This document shows, one piece after another, positions 5,852-6,801 of a stretch of 6,801 nt of DNA. The notes beneath the pieces were generated by a model that saw only the letters and a list, made by a program, of their open reading frames with translations, had not been told where the DNA came from and made no database searches. Position numbers and translations under genes: made by a program. The first letter of the stretch is position 1. Every line of letters starts with the position of its first letter. This DNA is from Thiobacillus sp. (GTDB lineage Bacteria > Pseudomonadota > Gammaproteobacteria > Burkholderiales > Thiobacillaceae): NCBI GenBank assembly GCA_011391285.1, contig JAABQU010000023.1, positions 1 through 6,801 on the forward strand. Direction: 5' to 3'.

Positions 5852-6801
5852 ATGTCGCACGACACCGCCCCCGCCCCCGCCGCCAACTTCATCCGCAACC
5901 TCATCGACGAGCAGAACGCCGCCGGTAAATGGGGTGGCCGCGTCGAAACACGTTTTCCGCCCGAGCCCAACGGCTATCTGCACCTCGGCCACGCCAAGTC
6001 GATCTTCCTGAACTTTGGCCTGGCGCGCGACTACGGCGGCGTCTGCCATCTGCGCTTCGACGACACCAACCCGGAAAAGGAAAACCAGGAATACGTCGAC
6101 GCCATCACCGAATCGGTTAAATGGCTGGGCTTCGACTGGGGTCCACATCTGTACTTCGCGTCGAACTATTTCGACACCATGTACGCCTGCGCCGAGTCGC
6201 TGATTCAGTCCGGCCACGCCTACGTCGATTCGCTCAGTGCCGACGAGATGCGCGCCTATCGCGGTACGCTGACCGAGCCGGGCAAGGACAGCCCCTACCG
6301 CAGCCGCAGCATCGAGGAAAACCTCGACCTGTTCCGCAAAATGCGCGCCGGCGAGTTTCCCGATGGCGCCCACGTGCTGCGCGCCAAGATCGACATGGCC
6401 TCGCCCAACATCAACCTGCGCGACCCGGCGATTTACCGCATCAAGCGCGCGCATCACCACAACACCGGCGACACCTGGTGCATCTACCCGATGTACACCT
6501 ACGCCCACCCGATCGAGGATGCGATCGAGCACATCACGCATTCGATCTGCACCCTGGAATTCGAGGACCAGCGGCCGTTCTACGACTGGCTGCTCGACAA
6601 GCTGGCCGACGGCGGTTTCTTCACCCGCCCGTTGCCGCAGCAGATCGAATTTGCGCGCCTCAACCTCACCTACGTCGTGCTGTCGAAGCGCAAGCTGATT
6701 CAACTGGTGGAAGACAAGCACGTCAGCGGCTGGGACGACCCGCGTTTGCCGACGCTGGCCGGTGCGCGCCGTCGCGGCTACACGGCGGAAGGCCTCAAGC
6801 G
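5852..6801 (+). CDS. glnS: Glutaminyl-tRNA synthetase, N-terminal part (runs off the right edge)
   Basis: Class I synthetase that charges tRNA-Gln with glutamine. The 316 visible codons cover the catalytic domain; full-length enzymes are about 550-560 residues, so the anticodon-binding beta-barrels are missing. The HIGH motif is HLGH at 44-47 in [15 protein letters not shown], and the KMSKS-type loop is VLSKRK at 276-281. Asp70, Tyr215 and His219 match E. coli Asp66, Tyr211 and His215, which contact glutamine and the tRNA end. [16 protein letters not shown] and [18 protein letters not shown] distinguish GlnRS from the related GluRS. The ATG at 5852 gives a short Ala/Pro-rich leader before [11 protein letters not shown], normal for the family; no clear Shine-Dalgarno precedes it. 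The gene is intact as far as visible and probably has its own promoter. Confidence 0.97.
   Translation, partial: MSHDTAPAPAANFIRNLIDEQNAAGKWGGRVETRFPPEPNGYLHLGHAKSIFLNFGLARDYGGVCHLRFDDTNPEKENQEYVDAITESVKWLGFDWGPHLYFASNYFDTMYACAESLIQSGHAYVDSLSADEMRAYRGTLTEPGKDSPYRSRSIEENLDLFRKMRAGEFPDGAHVLRAKIDMASPNINLRDPAIYRIKRAHHHNTGDTWCIYPMYTYAHPIEDAIEHITHSICTLEFEDQRPFYDWLLDKLADGGFFTRPLPQQIEFARLNLTYVVLSKRKLIQLVEDKHVSGWDDPRLPTLAGARRRGYTAEGLK

Noticed and set aside
5675..6721. Minus-strand open frame of 348 codons antisense to glnS
   Set aside because: It runs across glnS, its promoter and the right repeat; the product has no domain and the sense gene is unambiguous.

Overview
The window looks like chromosomal DNA of a GC-rich betaproteobacterium. 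The strongest lineage clue is an EF-P that carries arginine at position 32, directly downstream of a gene for EarP, the enzyme that rhamnosylates that arginine; this pair is typical of Betaproteobacteria and some Gammaproteobacteria. The core proteins look beta-like (a Thiobacillus- or Nitrosomonadales-type genome would fit), but genus cannot be fixed from the sequence alone.

Layout. On the minus strand, read right to left, are icd (NADP-isocitrate dehydrogenase, 2782-1544), a perfect 10-bp terminator hairpin (1509-1485), earP (1464-292) and the 5' part of efp (244 to the window edge). Diverging from icd on the plus strand is a tightly overlapping cluster: rluE (23S rRNA pseudouridine synthase, 2842-3384), nudJ (Nudix hydrolase, 3377-3841) and mnmA (tRNA 2-thiouridylase, 3838-4914). 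The order icd / rluE-nudJ-mnmA is the same as in E. coli, so this is an old conserved block. It is followed by an accessory island at about 4916-5745: a type II toxin-antitoxin pair (Phd/YefM-like antitoxin 5058-5321, RelE/ParE-like toxin 5330-5656) with a clear sigma70-type promoter and a palindromic candidate operator. The pair lies between two inverted copies of a ~57-bp repeat (4930-4986 and 5689-5745). The window ends in the 5' half of glnS (glutaminyl-tRNA synthetase, from 5852).

How the genes relate. Apart from icd and the toxin-antitoxin pair, most genes serve translation: EF-P and its modifying enzyme relieve ribosome stalling at proline runs, RluE modifies 23S rRNA, MnmA thiolates the wobble uridine of tRNA-Gln, -Lys and -Glu, and GlnRS charges tRNA-Gln. 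Icd links to central carbon metabolism and retains the serine that AceK phosphorylates in E. coli.

No wholly new system is evident. The most interesting part is the toxin-antitoxin cassette bounded by inverted repeats, inserted between housekeeping genes, with the distal repeat partly forming its likely terminator. No rRNA, tRNA, CRISPR array, transposase or riboswitch was seen. No gene-free stretch exceeds 300 bases.
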